From positions 1-15,880 of the forward strand of contig CAJOOE010000144.1 in assembly GCA_905236145.1 (NCBI GenBank): a stretch of 15,880 nt of DNA, given 5' to 3'. Positions 15,320-15,880 of this stretch are shown here, piece after piece. Every line of letters starts with the position of its first letter. Position 1 is the first letter of the stretch. The DNA is from an uncultured Selenomonadaceae bacterium. GTDB taxonomy: Bacteria > Bacillota > Negativicutes > Selenomonadales > Selenomonadaceae. The translations under genes were made by a program, and so were the position numbers. The notes under the pieces were generated by a model. The model made no database searches. It saw nothing but the letters and a program-made list of their open reading frames with translations, and was not told the DNA's origin.

Positions 15320-15880
15320 ATGAAGACGGGAAAGACTTGGAGAAAAAGAATCGGTGCAATGATTGCCGCATCGATTTTGGCAGGCGGCGTGCCTTCACAG
15401 ACTTACGCTCTGCCCGTTGAAACTTCAACACAGGAACGAACGAATATTGACAACATTACTTCCGCCGATAATGTTATGGATATTGTCGGCGCGGGTAAGG
15501 ATTTAAATTCTTTCATTCGCTGGAATGATTTTTCAATCGGTGCGGGCGAAACGGTCAAATTCAGCGAAATGGCAAAAGTTTTAAATCTCGTTGACGGGAC
15601 AAGTGTGTCCAATATTCTCGGTGCGCTCAATGCAAGAGGCATTGACGTATTCCTTTTAAATCCCAACGGCATAATTTTCGGTGTCGGTTCTCAGGTAGAT
15701 GTCGGCTCTCTCACCGCGTCTGCAAGAAGTTTGGAGGCAACCGATATTTCAAACTTCATAACAAACGGCACTTTGCCCGGCGTGATAAATGACAACGATT
15801 TGAGCGGCGGCATTGTATTTTTGGGAAAACTGAAAGCCGATACCCTGACGGCTGAAGGCAACAATATTTCAATCATAAAT
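15320..15880 (+). CDS. Filamentous haemagglutinin-like TpsA exoprotein, N-terminal part (3' truncated by window)
   Basis: An open frame of 187 codons that runs off the window without a stop. The N-terminus (MKTGKTWRKRIGAMIAASIL) is a signal peptide with likely cleavage after TYA (28-30). Residues about 45-185 match the two-partner-secretion (TPS, haemagg_act) domain: SFIRWNDFSIGAGETVKF, then NILGALNARGIDVFLLNPNGI with the diagnostic NPNGI (114-118), then GSLTASARSL. In this system the TPS domain is recognised by an outer-membrane TpsB transporter, which threads the beta-helical exoprotein to the cell surface. Such proteins are usually adhesins or contact-dependent toxins; which one cannot be told without the C-terminus. 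The ATG is supported by GGGG (15307-15310) 9 nt upstream. Total length is unknown. Confidence 0.92.
   Translation, partial: MKTGKTWRKRIGAMIAASILAGGVPSQTYALPVETSTQERTNIDNITSADNVMDIVGAGKDLNSFIRWNDFSIGAGETVKFSEMAKVLNLVDGTSVSNILGALNARGIDVFLLNPNGIIFGVGSQVDVGSLTASARSLEATDISNFITNGTLPGVINDNDLSGGIVFLGKLKADTLTAEGNNISIIN

Noticed and set aside
15403..15876. Two minus-strand ORFs (89 and 61 codons) at the window end
   Set aside because: They lie opposite a clear TPS domain on the plus strand, which is the real gene even though it has no stop in the window.
1..15880. CRISPR arrays, insertion sequences, prophage genes
   Set aside because: No regularly spaced repeats, transposase or integrase motifs, or phage structural genes were found on either strand.

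Overview
The window looks like a chromosomal segment of a diderm (outer-membrane-bearing) Firmicute, most likely class Negativicutes. Housekeeping genes of Firmicutes type (groL, era, priA, miaB) and a TAXI-type TRAP permease sit beside two large surface proteins that need an outer membrane: a type Va autotransporter ending in a beta-barrel with a C-terminal Trp, and the N-terminus of a two-partner-secretion (TpsA, filamentous-haemagglutinin-like) exoprotein. The class assignment is an inference from gene content; genus cannot be resolved by reading. Base composition is moderate to AT-rich, with many AAAATTTT tracts.

Layout. 1-537: 3' end of groL (GroEL), closed by an intrinsic terminator. 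611-3557: a promoter followed by a fused TRAP permease and era, which are closely spaced and probably co-transcribed. 3561-5756 (minus): priA, whose stop codon lies 3 nt from the era stop with no terminator between them. 5908-7008: a family 2 glycosyltransferase. This converges on a two-domain SAM methyltransferase (7112-8395, minus) across a bidirectional hairpin terminator. 8483-12205 (minus): a 1240-residue autotransporter with a zinc-metalloprotease-like head, upstream of and codirectional with the methyltransferase. 12427-12566: promoter, tRNA-Gln(CTG) and T-run. 12644-14369: miaB and a solitary type IV pilin-like gene, then a bidirectional terminator. 14411-15049 (minus): cbiE of anaerobic cobalamin synthesis. 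15177-15880: promoter, repeated TTTCACATAAA elements and the first 187 codons of a TpsA exoprotein that runs off the window; this gene has no stop inside the window.

How the parts may fit. Housekeeping genes (chaperonin, ribosome-assembly GTPase, replication-restart helicase, tRNA thiomethylation, B12 synthesis) alternate with envelope genes (TRAP permease, glycosyltransferase, methyltransferase, autotransporter, pilin, TpsA). The autotransporter-methyltransferase pair, facing a glycosyltransferase, could be a small surface-decoration locus, but nothing in the sequence proves a shared substrate. No phage, insertion sequence, CRISPR array or integrase was seen.

Stretches without genes are all shorter than 300 bp (541-712, 5757-5907, 7009-7111, 8396-8482, 12206-12481, 12558-12643, 15050-15319). 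Their content is listed as promoters, hairpins and repeats. Nothing convincing was found in 12317-12426, or in 15050-15176 apart from the cbiE ribosome-binding site and A/T tracts.
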